DNA of 63,051 bases from Burkholderia sp. SRS-46 (GTDB lineage: Bacteria > Pseudomonadota > Gammaproteobacteria > Burkholderiales > Burkholderiaceae): contig NZ_PTXL01000017.1 in assembly GCF_004343775.1 (NCBI RefSeq), positions 1 to 63,051 on the forward strand, written 5' to 3'. The position numbers and the translations under genes are program-made. The notes below the pieces were generated by a model. That model did not search any database. It was not told the DNA's origin and was given only the letters and a program-made list of their open reading frames with translations. Below, piece by piece: positions 17,215-24,762 of the stretch. Within the stretch, counting starts at the first letter, position 1, and each line of letters opens with the position of its first letter.

Positions 17215-18180
17215 TCATCGCGCGGCGGCCGCTTTCTGCGCGGGCGCGGCGAACGCGCCGGCATACGAGCGGTCGAGCAGCTTCGCGGTGTCGTACGGGG
17301 CCGGGATCACGCCGGCCTTGTGCAGGAAATCGGCGGTGTTCTGCGCGTCCTTCGCGGCCGCGTCGTCGACCGGGCCGACGCGCTGGTGCGCGTCGTTGAG
17401 CCAGCAGTACGCGACGTCCGGTTCGAGCTTCGCGCGCCTGGCCCACAGGTCCGCGTATTCGCGCGGATGGCTGTCGACCCATTGGCGCGCGGCCACCACG
17501 CGGCGCAGGAAATCGCCGATCTCCGCGCGCTTGCCGGCGGCCGCCTGTTCGTTCGCCGCGACGAAGCTGAGCGCGGGCATCAGCCCTTGCGCGGTGACCA
17601 CCGGCCGCGCGCCCTGGCGCAGCGCGAGCGTGCTGACGAACGGCTCCCACAGCGACACCGCGTCGACCGAGCCGTTGGCGAGCGCATTGGTCGCGTCGAT
17701 CGGCATCAGGTACGCGTACTTGACCGCGTCGGCGCGCAGGCCCGCGCGTTCGAGCGCGCGCAGCACGAGCTGCTGGCTCCACGCGCCGCGCCACACGGCG
17801 ATCGTCTTGCCCCGCAGGTCGGCGACGGTGCGCACGGGCGAATGCTTCGGCACGAGGATCGCGACGCCGTCGAGGTTCTGCCGCGACACCGCGACGACCT
17901 TCACCGGCGCGCCGCGCGCGGCGAGCGTGAGCAGCGGGGAATCGCCGAGGAAGCCGACGTCGATCGCATTGCCGTTCAGGCTCTCGGCCACCGGCGCGGC
18001 CGCCTGGAAGTGCTTCCACTCGATCGCGTAAGGCAGGTCCTTGAGCACGCCGGACGCTTCCATCGACGCCTGGATGTTGAAGTAATTCTGTTCACCGACG
18101 CGCAGCGTGACGGTGTCTTTCGCGATGCCCGGCTGCGCGGCAAGCGCAAGCACGAGCGCCGTGACGATTCGGTTCAGCAA
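17215..18180 (-). CDS. Sulfonate/nitrate/taurine-type ABC transporter substrate-binding protein, SsuA-like
   Basis: A 321-residue periplasmic protein with a short Sec signal (residues 1-~20, LALAAQPGIA end). The mature protein follows the SsuA/TauA/NrtA fold: DVGFLGDSPLL, VAVSR, LRGKTIAVWRGAWSQQLV and DAVSLWEPFV. It likely delivers an aliphatic sulfonate or sulfate ester for the SsuD-like enzyme encoded just downstream. Matching SsuB ATPase and SsuC permease genes are not in the window, so it may feed a transporter encoded elsewhere. The promoter should lie in 18181-18300, where an inverted repeat is found. Confidence 0.87.
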   Translation of the reverse strand: MLNRIVTALVLALAAQPGIAKDTVTLRVGEQNYFNIQASMEASGVLKDLPYAIEWKHFQAAAPVAESLNGNAIDVGFLGDSPLLTLAARGAPVKVVAVSRQNLDGVAILVPKHSPVRTVADLRGKTIAVWRGAWSQQLVLRALERAGLRADAVKYAYLMPIDATNALANGSVDAVSLWEPFVSTLALRQGARPVVTAQGLMPALSFVAANEQAAAGKRAEIGDFLRRVVAARQWVDSHPREYADLWARRAKLEPDVAYCWLNDAHQRVGPVDDAAAKDAQNTADFLHKAGVIPAPYDTAKLLDRSYAGAFAAPAQKAAAAR

Positions 18181-18239
18181 CGTGATCTCCCGGATGAGGT
18201 GGTCGAATGCGGTTCAGGACCGGAGACGATACGTCGCCG

Positions 18240-18298
18240 CACTTCATAAGACAAACGCAATATTCTGCTAAGTAAAGATGCGAATAATTTATGAAGTG
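18240..18298. promoter_or_regulatory. Widely spaced inverted repeat CACTTCATAA / TTATGAAGTG
   Basis: Perfect 10-bp arms at 18240-18249 and 18289-18298, with centres about five helical turns apart, in AT-richer DNA between the SsuA-like gene (leftward) and the hydrolase gene (rightward). The arrangement suits two half-sites of a looping or LysR-type regulator of the sulfonate genes. No regulator of that type is in the window. Confidence 0.4.
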
Positions 18299-18353
18299 GG
18301 GGCTGCGCCGCGCCGCCGCCGCGCAGCGGATTCGAGTCTTTCCTCGACAGATA

Positions 18354-18397
18354 TTTCGTACGCGAAATACATCACGCACTATATTTCGCATGCGAAA
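18354..18397. promoter_or_regulatory. Two palindromic operator boxes, probably for the MarR regulator
   Basis: Box 1 TTTCGTACGCGAAA (18354-18367) has perfect 5-bp arms and box 2 TTTCGCATGCGAAA (18384-18397) is a perfect 14-bp palindrome. Their centres are 30 bp apart, nearly three helical turns, so both face the same side. They end 23 bp before the ATG of the hydrolase-marR pair, fitting autorepression by the MarR protein. Confidence 0.65.
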
Positions 18398-18420
18398 CAA
18401 CTCTCGGACCGAAGGCCGCG

Positions 18421-19338
18421 ATGACATCCCGACCCATCCAGTTTTCTGCCGCCGACGGCTATGCGCTGCACGGCACGCTGTGGTCGCCGGCGGCCGCGCC
18501 GTCGGCGCTGGTGCTGATCCACCCGGCGACGGCGGTGCCGGAGCGGCTGTATGCCGGCTTCGCGCGCTACCTGACCGCACGCGGCTTCGCGGCGCTGACC
18601 TACAACTACCGCGGCATCGACGCATCGCGTCCGGCGCGGTTGACGCGCCTGCACGCTCGCATGCGCGACTGGGTCGACCTGGACGTCGAGGCGGCGACCG
18701 CGTGGGCGCGGCAGGCGTTCGCGGGCCTGCCGCTGCTCGCGGTCGGGCACAGCGTCGGCGGCCACGCGATCGGCCTGAGCGCCGGGTCGCGCCACCTGCA
18801 TGCGGCGGTGATGATCGCCGCGCACGCGGGCAGCACGCGGCTGATCGCGCAGGCGGCCGAGCGCCTGAAGGTGCGGCTGATCCTGCGCGTGCTCGGCCCG
18901 CTGACGTCGGCGCTGCTCGGCTACGTGCCGGGCAAGCGGCTCGGGCTCGGCGAGGATCTGCCGGCCGGCGTGTTCCGCGAATGGAGCGGCTGGACCACGC
19001 TGCCGCGCTACTTCTTCGACGACCCGACGCTCGGCGCGGCCGAGCGGTTCGCGAAGCAGCGGCTGCCGATCCTCGCGCTCGGCTTCGACGACGACCCGTG
19101 GGCGAACCCGGTCGCGATCGACCTGCTGGTAAGCTACCTGACGCAGGCGGCCGTCGAGCGCCGCCAGATCGATCCGCGCGCCGCCGGCAGCGGGCCGGTC
19201 GGGCACATGGGCTTTTTCCGCAGCCGGCCCGGCGCGGTGCTGTGGCCGAGCGTCGCGGACTGGCTCGCGCAAGCGCTCGACGGGACGCGCGACATGGGCC
19301 GCCTTTCCCCCGACACGCCAGCCGGAAACCACGCTTGA
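18421..19338 (+). CDS. Alpha/beta hydrolase
   Basis: A 305-residue serine hydrolase-like protein. The nucleophile elbow is GHSVGG (about residue 110) and an oxyanion-type strand LVLIHPATA occurs near the N-terminus; the region YNYRGID is typical of the 'serine aminopeptidase S33 / YheT' branch. No signal peptide is seen, so it should be cytoplasmic. It is the first gene of a two-gene operon: the MarR gene starts inside its stop codon. The pairing and the two palindromes upstream suggest a small inducible detoxification or ester/amide hydrolysis unit. Substrate unknown. Confidence 0.85.
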   Translation: MTSRPIQFSAADGYALHGTLWSPAAAPSALVLIHPATAVPERLYAGFARYLTARGFAALTYNYRGIDASRPARLTRLHARMRDWVDLDVEAATAWARQAFAGLPLLAVGHSVGGHAIGLSAGSRHLHAAVMIAAHAGSTRLIAQAAERLKVRLILRVLGPLTSALLGYVPGKRLGLGEDLPAGVFREWSGWTTLPRYFFDDPTLGAAERFAKQRLPILALGFDDDPWANPVAIDLLVSYLTQAAVERRQIDPRAAGSGPVGHMGFFRSRPGAVLWPSVADWLAQALDGTRDMGRLSPDTPAGNHA

Positions 19339-19766
19339 GCGACGAACGACGCCTGTTTTTCCTGTTGAACCTCGCGCAGCGGCGCGTGCAGCGCTGGGTC
19401 GACCGCCGCGCGGAGGCCGACGCGCGCGCGAGCGCCGCGCAGGCCGGCGTGCTCTTTCATCTCGCGAGGCACGACGGCGCGCTCGTCGGCGAAGTCGGCG
19501 CGGCGCTGCAGATCGCGCCGTCCGCGATGACGGGCCTCGCCGACCGCATGGCGAAAGCGGGCCTGCTCACGCGCCATCACGATTCGGACGACGGCCGCGC
19601 GACCCGCCTGTTTCTCACCGACGACGGCCATGCCGCGCTGAAGCAGGCGCGCGTGCTGTTGCGCGAGCTGAACGGCAAACTGTGCGACGGGTTCTCCGAC
19701 GACGAGCTCGATGTCGTCGCGCGCTGGCTCGGCACGATGCAGGCGCGCTTTCCGGTGGAGCGCTGA
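19335..19766 (+). CDS. MarR family transcriptional regulator
   Basis: A 143-residue winged-helix protein. The region GALVGEVGAALQIAPSAMTGLADRM contains the DNA-recognition helix and the following KAGLLTRHHDSDDGRATRLFLT is the beta wing, both standard MarR. The start is a TTG at 19335 that overlaps the TGA of the hydrolase gene (TTGA), indicating translational coupling. It very likely binds the two TTTCG-N4-CGAAA-type boxes at 18354-18397 and represses its own operon until an inducer, perhaps the hydrolase substrate, is present (inference). Confidence 0.88.
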   Translation: MSDERRLFFLLNLAQRRVQRWVDRRAEADARASAAQAGVLFHLARHDGALVGEVGAALQIAPSAMTGLADRMAKAGLLTRHHDSDDGRATRLFLTDDGHAALKQARVLLRELNGKLCDGFSDDELDVVARWLGTMQARFPVER

Positions 19767-20261
19767 ACGCCGCGCGTGCGACCGGCGCGGCGCAAGGCGA
19801 AGCAATTTCCATTCGCGCTTCGATTCGGTCTTCCGTTCGCGATACGGCGCCAATCCCTGCCCGCGCGCCGCAAATTTTTCTGCTTGCGCGCGCGATCCGG
19901 CAACGCTTGCCGGCTACACACCGTTACAAAAAATTGCCTGCGGCGAGCGGCGCGGTTCGCCTACATTGCAATCCACTTCGACGCATTCGTCGTATCGATA
20001 AGACCTGGGGGTACCCGCGAGATGGCCACGACGCGCGGGATCGCAAAGCAATGAAAATCAGCAGGAGTCTTGACCGATGCGCTGGCGGAACCCAGCGAAG
20101 GCGGATTGCGATGACTGACGCGGCGCACTGAACGACACGGATCGATGCGACACCCGACGCATCCCGCGTGCGCTCGCATTCCGGTGCCCTGCTTCGCGCG
20201 GCGACGCGCGAGGCCCGCGTGTGTCCGGCCACCGCAGCCGCATGTTCACGAGGAGCAGTCC
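19767..20261. other. Intergenic region before the Asp-box protein
   Basis: No gene supported. A short perfect hairpin CCGGCAA-CGC-TTGCCGG (19896-19912) and an AT-richer stretch 19855-19990 are present, the latter a likely promoter area. GAGGAG just before 20262 is the ribosome binding site of the next gene. Confidence 0.4.
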
Positions 20262-21704
20262 ATGCGACGCACTACCCTGCCTCATCCGCTCGTCACCCGC
20301 GTGTCCGCCGCCGTTGCGCTCGCGCTCGCAGCCGCCGCGCACGCGGAGCCCGTGCGCGTGTCCGGCCCGAGCCCGTTCGCGGCCTGCACGGTCGGCGGCC
20401 CCGGCACCGTGTATGTGAACGCCGAAGTCGAGCCGTGGCTCGCGGTGAATCCGGCCAGGCCCACCAACATGATCGGCGTGTGGCAGCAGGACCGCTGGTC
20501 GAACGGCGGCGCGCACGGGCTCGTCGCCGGCTACACGTTCGACGGCGGCGCGACCTGGGCGCAGACACCGCAGCCGTTCAGCGTGTGCGCGCCGGGCGGG
20601 CTGCCCTACGAGCGCGCATCCGATCCGTGGGTGTCGATCGGGCCGGACGGCACCGCGTACTCGGTGTCGATCTCGTTCAACCAGTCGAACAACGGCAATG
20701 CGGTGGCGGCATCGGTGTCGGCCGACGGCGGCCAGACATGGAGCAGCCCGGCGCTGCTGATCGCGAACAACGAACCGACGACGCAGTTCTTCAACGACAA
20801 GGAATCGGTCACCGCGAACCCGGTGAAGGCCGGCACCGCCTATGCGGTGTGGGACCGTCTCGAGCTGCCGAACGGCAATCCGTACGCGAACCTGCACACG
20901 CAGGCCTTCCGTGGGCCGACCCTGTTCTCGAAGACGGTCGACGGCGGCAAGACGTGGAGCAAGGCGCGGGTCATCGTCCACGTGCCGTCGCGGCAGCAGA
21001 CGATCGGCAACCAGATCGTCGTGGATCCGAAAAGCGGCACGCTCTACAACTTCTTCAACCTGATCCGGCCGCCGTTCAGCAAGGCCGCCGGCAAGGTGGC
21101 GTTCATCAAGTCGACCGACGACGGCGCGACGTGGACGCAGCCGCAGATCATCGCCGGGTTGCAGACGGTCGGCGTGACCGATCCGGTGACCGGCGAGCCG
21201 GTGCGCACCGGCGACATCATTCCGGAGCCCGCGATCGATCCCGCATCGGGGCAGCTTTACGTCGTCTGGCAGGACAGCCGCTTCAACGGCGGCCACTACG
21301 ACGAGATCGCGTTGTCGACGTCGACCGACGGCGGCGCGACCTGGAGCGCGCCGCTGCAGGTCAACACGCCGACCGGCCGCGCGGCGTTCAACCCGTCGGT
21401 ACGCGTCAACGAAACGGGCGCGGTGATGGTCACCCACTACGACTTCCGTGACCTGCCGGCCGGCGACACGACGACGCTGCCGACCGGCTTCTGGCGCAAG
21501 ATCTCGCTCGACGGCGGTCGCACGTTCGTCGCCGAGCGGCGCGTCGGCGGGCCGTTCGACCTGAAGGTCGCGCCGAATGCGGAGGGCTTCTTCATCGGCG
21601 ACTACCAGGGCCTCGACGTGGGGCCGTCGTCGTCGTTCCATCCGTTCTTCGTCCAGACCAACCCCAACCTCGCGAACCGCACGGACGTGTTCTTCGCGCC
21701 GTGA
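20262..21704 (+). CDS. Secreted Asp-box (BNR/sialidase-type) beta-propeller protein
   Basis: A 480-residue exported protein; a Sec signal spans residues 1-~29 (ending AAAHA). Six Asp-box repeats of the form S/T-x-D-x-G-x-T-W/F can be seen (FDGGATW, SADGGQTW, TVDGGKTW, STDDGATW, STDGGATW, SLDGGRTF), the signature of sialidase-like six-bladed propellers. Family members act as sialidases, other glycosidases or non-enzymatic binding proteins. The typical sialidase FRIP arginine motif is not obvious, so glycosidase activity should not be assumed. GAGGAG precedes the chosen ATG. It is monocistronic; a hairpin at 21788-21814 lies beyond the stop. Confidence 0.82.
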   Translation: MRRTTLPHPLVTRVSAAVALALAAAAHAEPVRVSGPSPFAACTVGGPGTVYVNAEVEPWLAVNPARPTNMIGVWQQDRWSNGGAHGLVAGYTFDGGATWAQTPQPFSVCAPGGLPYERASDPWVSIGPDGTAYSVSISFNQSNNGNAVAASVSADGGQTWSSPALLIANNEPTTQFFNDKESVTANPVKAGTAYAVWDRLELPNGNPYANLHTQAFRGPTLFSKTVDGGKTWSKARVIVHVPSRQQTIGNQIVVDPKSGTLYNFFNLIRPPFSKAAGKVAFIKSTDDGATWTQPQIIAGLQTVGVTDPVTGEPVRTGDIIPEPAIDPASGQLYVVWQDSRFNGGHYDEIALSTSTDGGATWSAPLQVNTPTGRAAFNPSVRVNETGAVMVTHYDFRDLPAGDTTTLPTGFWRKISLDGGRTFVAERRVGGPFDLKVAPNAEGFFIGDYQGLDVGPSSSFHPFFVQTNPNLANRTDVFFAP

Positions 21705-22229
21705 CGCCGATGCGCCTGCGCGTGCGCGGTCGATGCGCGGCGGTGGTCGGCCGTGCGGCCGCCGCGCACGCGGGCGCCGCAACGACGCAGGCGCCGCGTG
21801 GACGGCGGCGCCTGTATCTCGATCGACGCGCGATGCCGCTCGCGCGGCCGCGCGTCACGGCAGGCCGCGCGGCACGATGCGCGCGTCGCCCCGCCCTGCA
21901 CGCGGCTTCGCGAACACGTCGCTGAACGGTCCGGCGCGACGTCGAGCGCCACGGCCACGCCCCCCTCTCGATCAACGCCTCATTACTCGCACGCGGGACC
22001 GGAATCGGTCGACGCGCGCGGCGCTCGGCGGTCATCGGTTTTGAATTTGCGATGATATAACATATCATTTCGCCTGATCGGCAGCCTGCGGACGGTCGAC
22101 GCGCACGCGCGAACGCCCGCACCGAGCCGATTCCGACGGGTCATTGCGCGCCAAGAATGCAACAATATATCGTATCGAGATTGCGCGCGGCGACCCGGTT
22201 TGACCACCACCCGAACGACCACACCGATC
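21705..22229. other. Intergenic region between Asp-box gene and TonB receptor
   Basis: No gene supported. Contains a 10-bp-arm hairpin (21788-21797 / 21805-21814, 7-nt loop, no T-run), which may end the upstream transcript, and the AT-rich palindrome at 22052-22068 ahead of the receptor. Confidence 0.4.
22052..22068. promoter_or_regulatory. Zur-like AT-rich palindrome ahead of the TonB receptor gene
   Basis: ATGATAT-AAC-ATATCAT has perfect 7-bp arms around three bases. Size, AT content and the ATA(A)CAT core resemble zinc-uptake-regulator boxes of proteobacteria. It lies 160 bp before the receptor start. The zinc role agrees with the ZnuD-like sequence of the receptor. Confidence 0.55.
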
Positions 22230-24308
22230 ATGCGCGACCTGCCTCGCTTACCCCTTCGTCCGCTTTCTCCGCTTTCCCTGATGCTGCTCGCGACCTTCGC
22301 GCACGCGCAGGCCGACGCGCCGCCCAGGCCGGATTCTTCCGCCGGCCAGCCGCTCGCCCCGATCTTCGTGACCGCCAACCCGCTCGGCGACGCGCAGCTG
22401 ATCGCGCCCACCGCGCAACTGTCCGGCGAAGCGCTCACGCGCCGCCAGGCCGATTCGCTCGGCGAGACGCTGAACGGCCTGCCCGGCGTGTCGACGACCA
22501 CCTACGGGCCGATGGTCGGCCGCCCGATCATCCGCGGGATGGACGGCGACCGGATCCGGCTGCTGCAGAACGGCGTCGCCGCGTACGACGCGTCGTCGCT
22601 CTCCTACGACCACGCGGTGCCGCAGGATCCGCTGACGATCGAGCGCGTCGAGATCGTGCGCGGCCCGGCCGCGCTGCTGTACGGCGGCAACGCGGTCGGC
22701 GGCGTCGTCAACACGATCGACAACCGCATCCCGCGCGAGGCGATCGAGGGCGTGACCGGCGCGCTCGATGCGCGCTACGGCGGCGCGAACTCGGTGCGCG
22801 CAGGCGCCGCGCAGGTCGAGGGCGGCAACGGCCGCTTCGCGTTCCACGTCGACGCGTTCGACCGCGAGACGAGCAAGCTGCGGATTCCCGGCTACGCGCG
22901 CAGTGCCGCGCAGCGCACGCTCGACGGCCCGGATGCGCCGCAGCCGGTCGGCAGCGTGCCGAACAGCGACGGCCGCGTGCACGGCGGTGCGCTCGGCGCG
23001 TCCTACACGTGGGCGGACGGCTTCACGGGGCTGTCGTACAGCGGTTCCGAATCGAACTACGGATCGGTGGCCGAGAACGACGTGCGGCTGAAGATGCGCC
23101 AGGAGCGCCTCGCGGTCGCGTCCGAAGTGCGCAACCTGCGCGGCCCGTTCTCGCAGCTGAAGTTCGATTTCGCGTACACCGACTACCGGCACAAGGAAGT
23201 CGATGACGGCACCACCGCGACGATGTTCCGCAATCGCGGCTACGAGGCGCGCATCGAGGCGCGCCACCGCAAGTTCGGCCCGTTCGAGGGCGCGCTCGGC
23301 GTGCAGTTCGGCCAGAACCGCTTCTCCGCGCTCGGCGAGGAAACGCTCGTGCCGAGCACGCGCACGACGAGCGTCGCGCTGTTCGGGCTCGAGGAATGGA
23401 AGGTCAGCGACGCGCTGAAGCTGAGCGTCGGGGGGCGCTACGAGCACGTGAAGCTGCAGCCCGATCCGGCCGGCGTCGAAAAATTCGCCGGTGCGCAGCC
23501 ACGCGATTTCAACGCCGGCAGCGTGTCGGCGGGCGCGCTGTTCTCGCTCACCCCGGTGTGGTCGGTCGCGGCGAACGTCGCGTATACGGAACGCGCGCCG
23601 ACCTTCTACGAGCTGTATTCGAACGGCCCGCACGATGCGACCGGCCAGTTCCTGATCGGCAACCCGAACGCGGAGAAGGAAAAGGCGGTGTCGACCGACC
23701 TGTCGCTGCGCTACGCGAGCGGGCCGAACCGTGGCAGCGTCGGCGTGTTCTACAACCGCTTCTCGAACTACCTGGCCGAGTACAACACGGGCCGTGTCGT
23801 CGACGACGACGGCGAGCCGGTCGCGCGCGGCACCGACGGTGCGCTGGCGGAGGCCGTCTACCGGGGCGTGCGCGCGGAGTTCTACGGCGTCGAGCTCGAC
23901 GGCAAGTGGCGCGCGTTCGCGCGGCGCGGTCACACGGTCGACCTCGAGCTCACCGCCGACTACACGCATGCGCGCAACGTCGACACGGGCCAGCCGCTGC
24001 CGCGCATCGCGCCGCTGCGCGCGACGCTCGCGGCCGATTACGGCTACGGCCCGTTCGGCGCGCGCGCACAGGTCACGCGCGCGTGGGCGCAGCACCGGGT
24101 GCCCGACAACGACCTGTCGACCGCCGGCTACACGTCGCTCGGCGTGATGCTGACCTACACGTTCCGGATGGGCGCGACGCGCTGGCTCGCGTACCTGCGC
24201 GGCGAGAACCTGACGAACCAGGACATCCGCTACGCCAGCTCGGTGGTGCGCGGGTTCGCGCCGCAAGGCGGCCGCAGCGTGCTGGCCGGCGTGCGCACGA
24301 CGTTCTGA
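22230..24308 (+). CDS. TonB-dependent outer membrane receptor, ZnuD-like (probable zinc uptake)
   Basis: A 692-residue receptor. Signal peptide about residues 1-29 (ATFAHA end). The plug domain (about 40-160) has RRQADSLGETLNGLPGVS, GRPIIRGMDGDRIRLLQNG and IEIVRGP-type ERVEIVRGPAALLYGG; the C-terminus ends with the aromatic GVRTTF barrel signal. The barrel segment FSALGEE.LVPSTRT..VALFGLEEW and a His-containing loop near DYRHKEVDDG match ZnuD, the zinc receptor of Neisseria, as I recall it. A Zur-like palindrome upstream supports this. Alternatives are copper or heme receptors of the same clade. The ATG at 22230 starts the signal; a TTG at 22200 is less likely. Confidence 0.82.
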   Translation: MRDLPRLPLRPLSPLSLMLLATFAHAQADAPPRPDSSAGQPLAPIFVTANPLGDAQLIAPTAQLSGEALTRRQADSLGETLNGLPGVSTTTYGPMVGRPIIRGMDGDRIRLLQNGVAAYDASSLSYDHAVPQDPLTIERVEIVRGPAALLYGGNAVGGVVNTIDNRIPREAIEGVTGALDARYGGANSVRAGAAQVEGGNGRFAFHVDAFDRETSKLRIPGYARSAAQRTLDGPDAPQPVGSVPNSDGRVHGGALGASYTWADGFTGLSYSGSESNYGSVAENDVRLKMRQERLAVASEVRNLRGPFSQLKFDFAYTDYRHKEVDDGTTATMFRNRGYEARIEARHRKFGPFEGALGVQFGQNRFSALGEETLVPSTRTTSVALFGLEEWKVSDALKLSVGGRYEHVKLQPDPAGVEKFAGAQPRDFNAGSVSAGALFSLTPVWSVAANVAYTERAPTFYELYSNGPHDATGQFLIGNPNAEKEKAVSTDLSLRYASGPNRGSVGVFYNRFSNYLAEYNTGRVVDDDGEPVARGTDGALAEAVYRGVRAEFYGVELDGKWRAFARRGHTVDLELTADYTHARNVDTGQPLPRIAPLRATLAADYGYGPFGARAQVTRAWAQHRVPDNDLSTAGYTSLGVMLTYTFRMGATRWLAYLRGENLTNQDIRYASSVVRGFAPQGGRSVLAGVRTTF

Positions 24309-24317
24309 CGCGGCGGT

Positions 24318-24355
24318 GCGCGGCCCTGCCCGAGCCGGCACGGGCAGGGCCGCGC
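24318..24355 (+). terminator. Strong hairpin after the TonB receptor gene
   Basis: A perfect 15-bp stem (24318-24332 with 24341-24355) and an 8-nt loop begin 10 bases past the receptor stop. There is no T-run, so it is either a non-canonical terminator or a 3'-end-protecting hairpin. Confidence 0.55.
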
Positions 24356-24762
24356 GAGCCGGCCGGCAGCGCAACGGATTCGCGCTCCGTCAGCCGGCAA
24401 GGAGATGCGAACGGTCATGCATCAAAAATGCATCCCGGAAATGTCAGACGAATCGTGCGAAATTTACAGGTGATTTTATTGTTTGAACCGATCCCACTGA
24501 ATCATCTGTAAAACATTATGGCAATTATTCGAATATGAACGCTTCAATCACGAATGATCGCACCCCATTCAAAAAATTGAATAGTTCCAATAAAGCGATG
24601 TAGATCAAAGGTTTGCGAGGCGCGAGACCGAGGGAAAGTCAGTGGAAAATCAGGGTTTCGGAAGGGTAAAGATTTATCCGGTAAACCCGTTAATGCCGGC
24701 ACGACCTTAATTGCCGGTCGAATAATCATTCCACCGCTATCCATTCGTCCAAGAGGCCCTCC
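24356..24762. other. AT-rich intergenic region with chemoreceptor promoter
   Basis: No gene seen. Base composition is clearly more AT-rich (24420-24740) than the surrounding genes, and it contains the sigma-28-type promoter described at 24667-24693. Confidence 0.5.
24667..24693 (+). promoter_or_regulatory. Sigma-28 (FliA) type promoter
   Basis: TAAAGATT, an 11-bp spacer, then CCCGTTAA. The flagellar consensus is TAAAGTTT-N11-GCCGATAA, so 13 of 16 positions agree and the spacer is exact. It lies 70 bp before the chemoreceptor start, as expected for a late flagellar/chemotaxis gene. Confidence 0.7.

Noticed and set aside
16066..18180. Complete ssu operon
   Set aside because: Only an SsuD-like enzyme and an SsuA-like receptor occur; SsuB, SsuC and SsuE are not in the window.
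20058..21782. 574-codon minus-strand frame opposite the Asp-box gene
   Set aside because: Low-complexity Arg-rich translation with no domain; the plus strand has signal peptide and six Asp-boxes.
22248..24374. 708-codon minus-strand frame opposite the TonB receptor
   Set aside because: Typical high-GC shadow; the receptor on the plus strand has full plug and barrel signatures.
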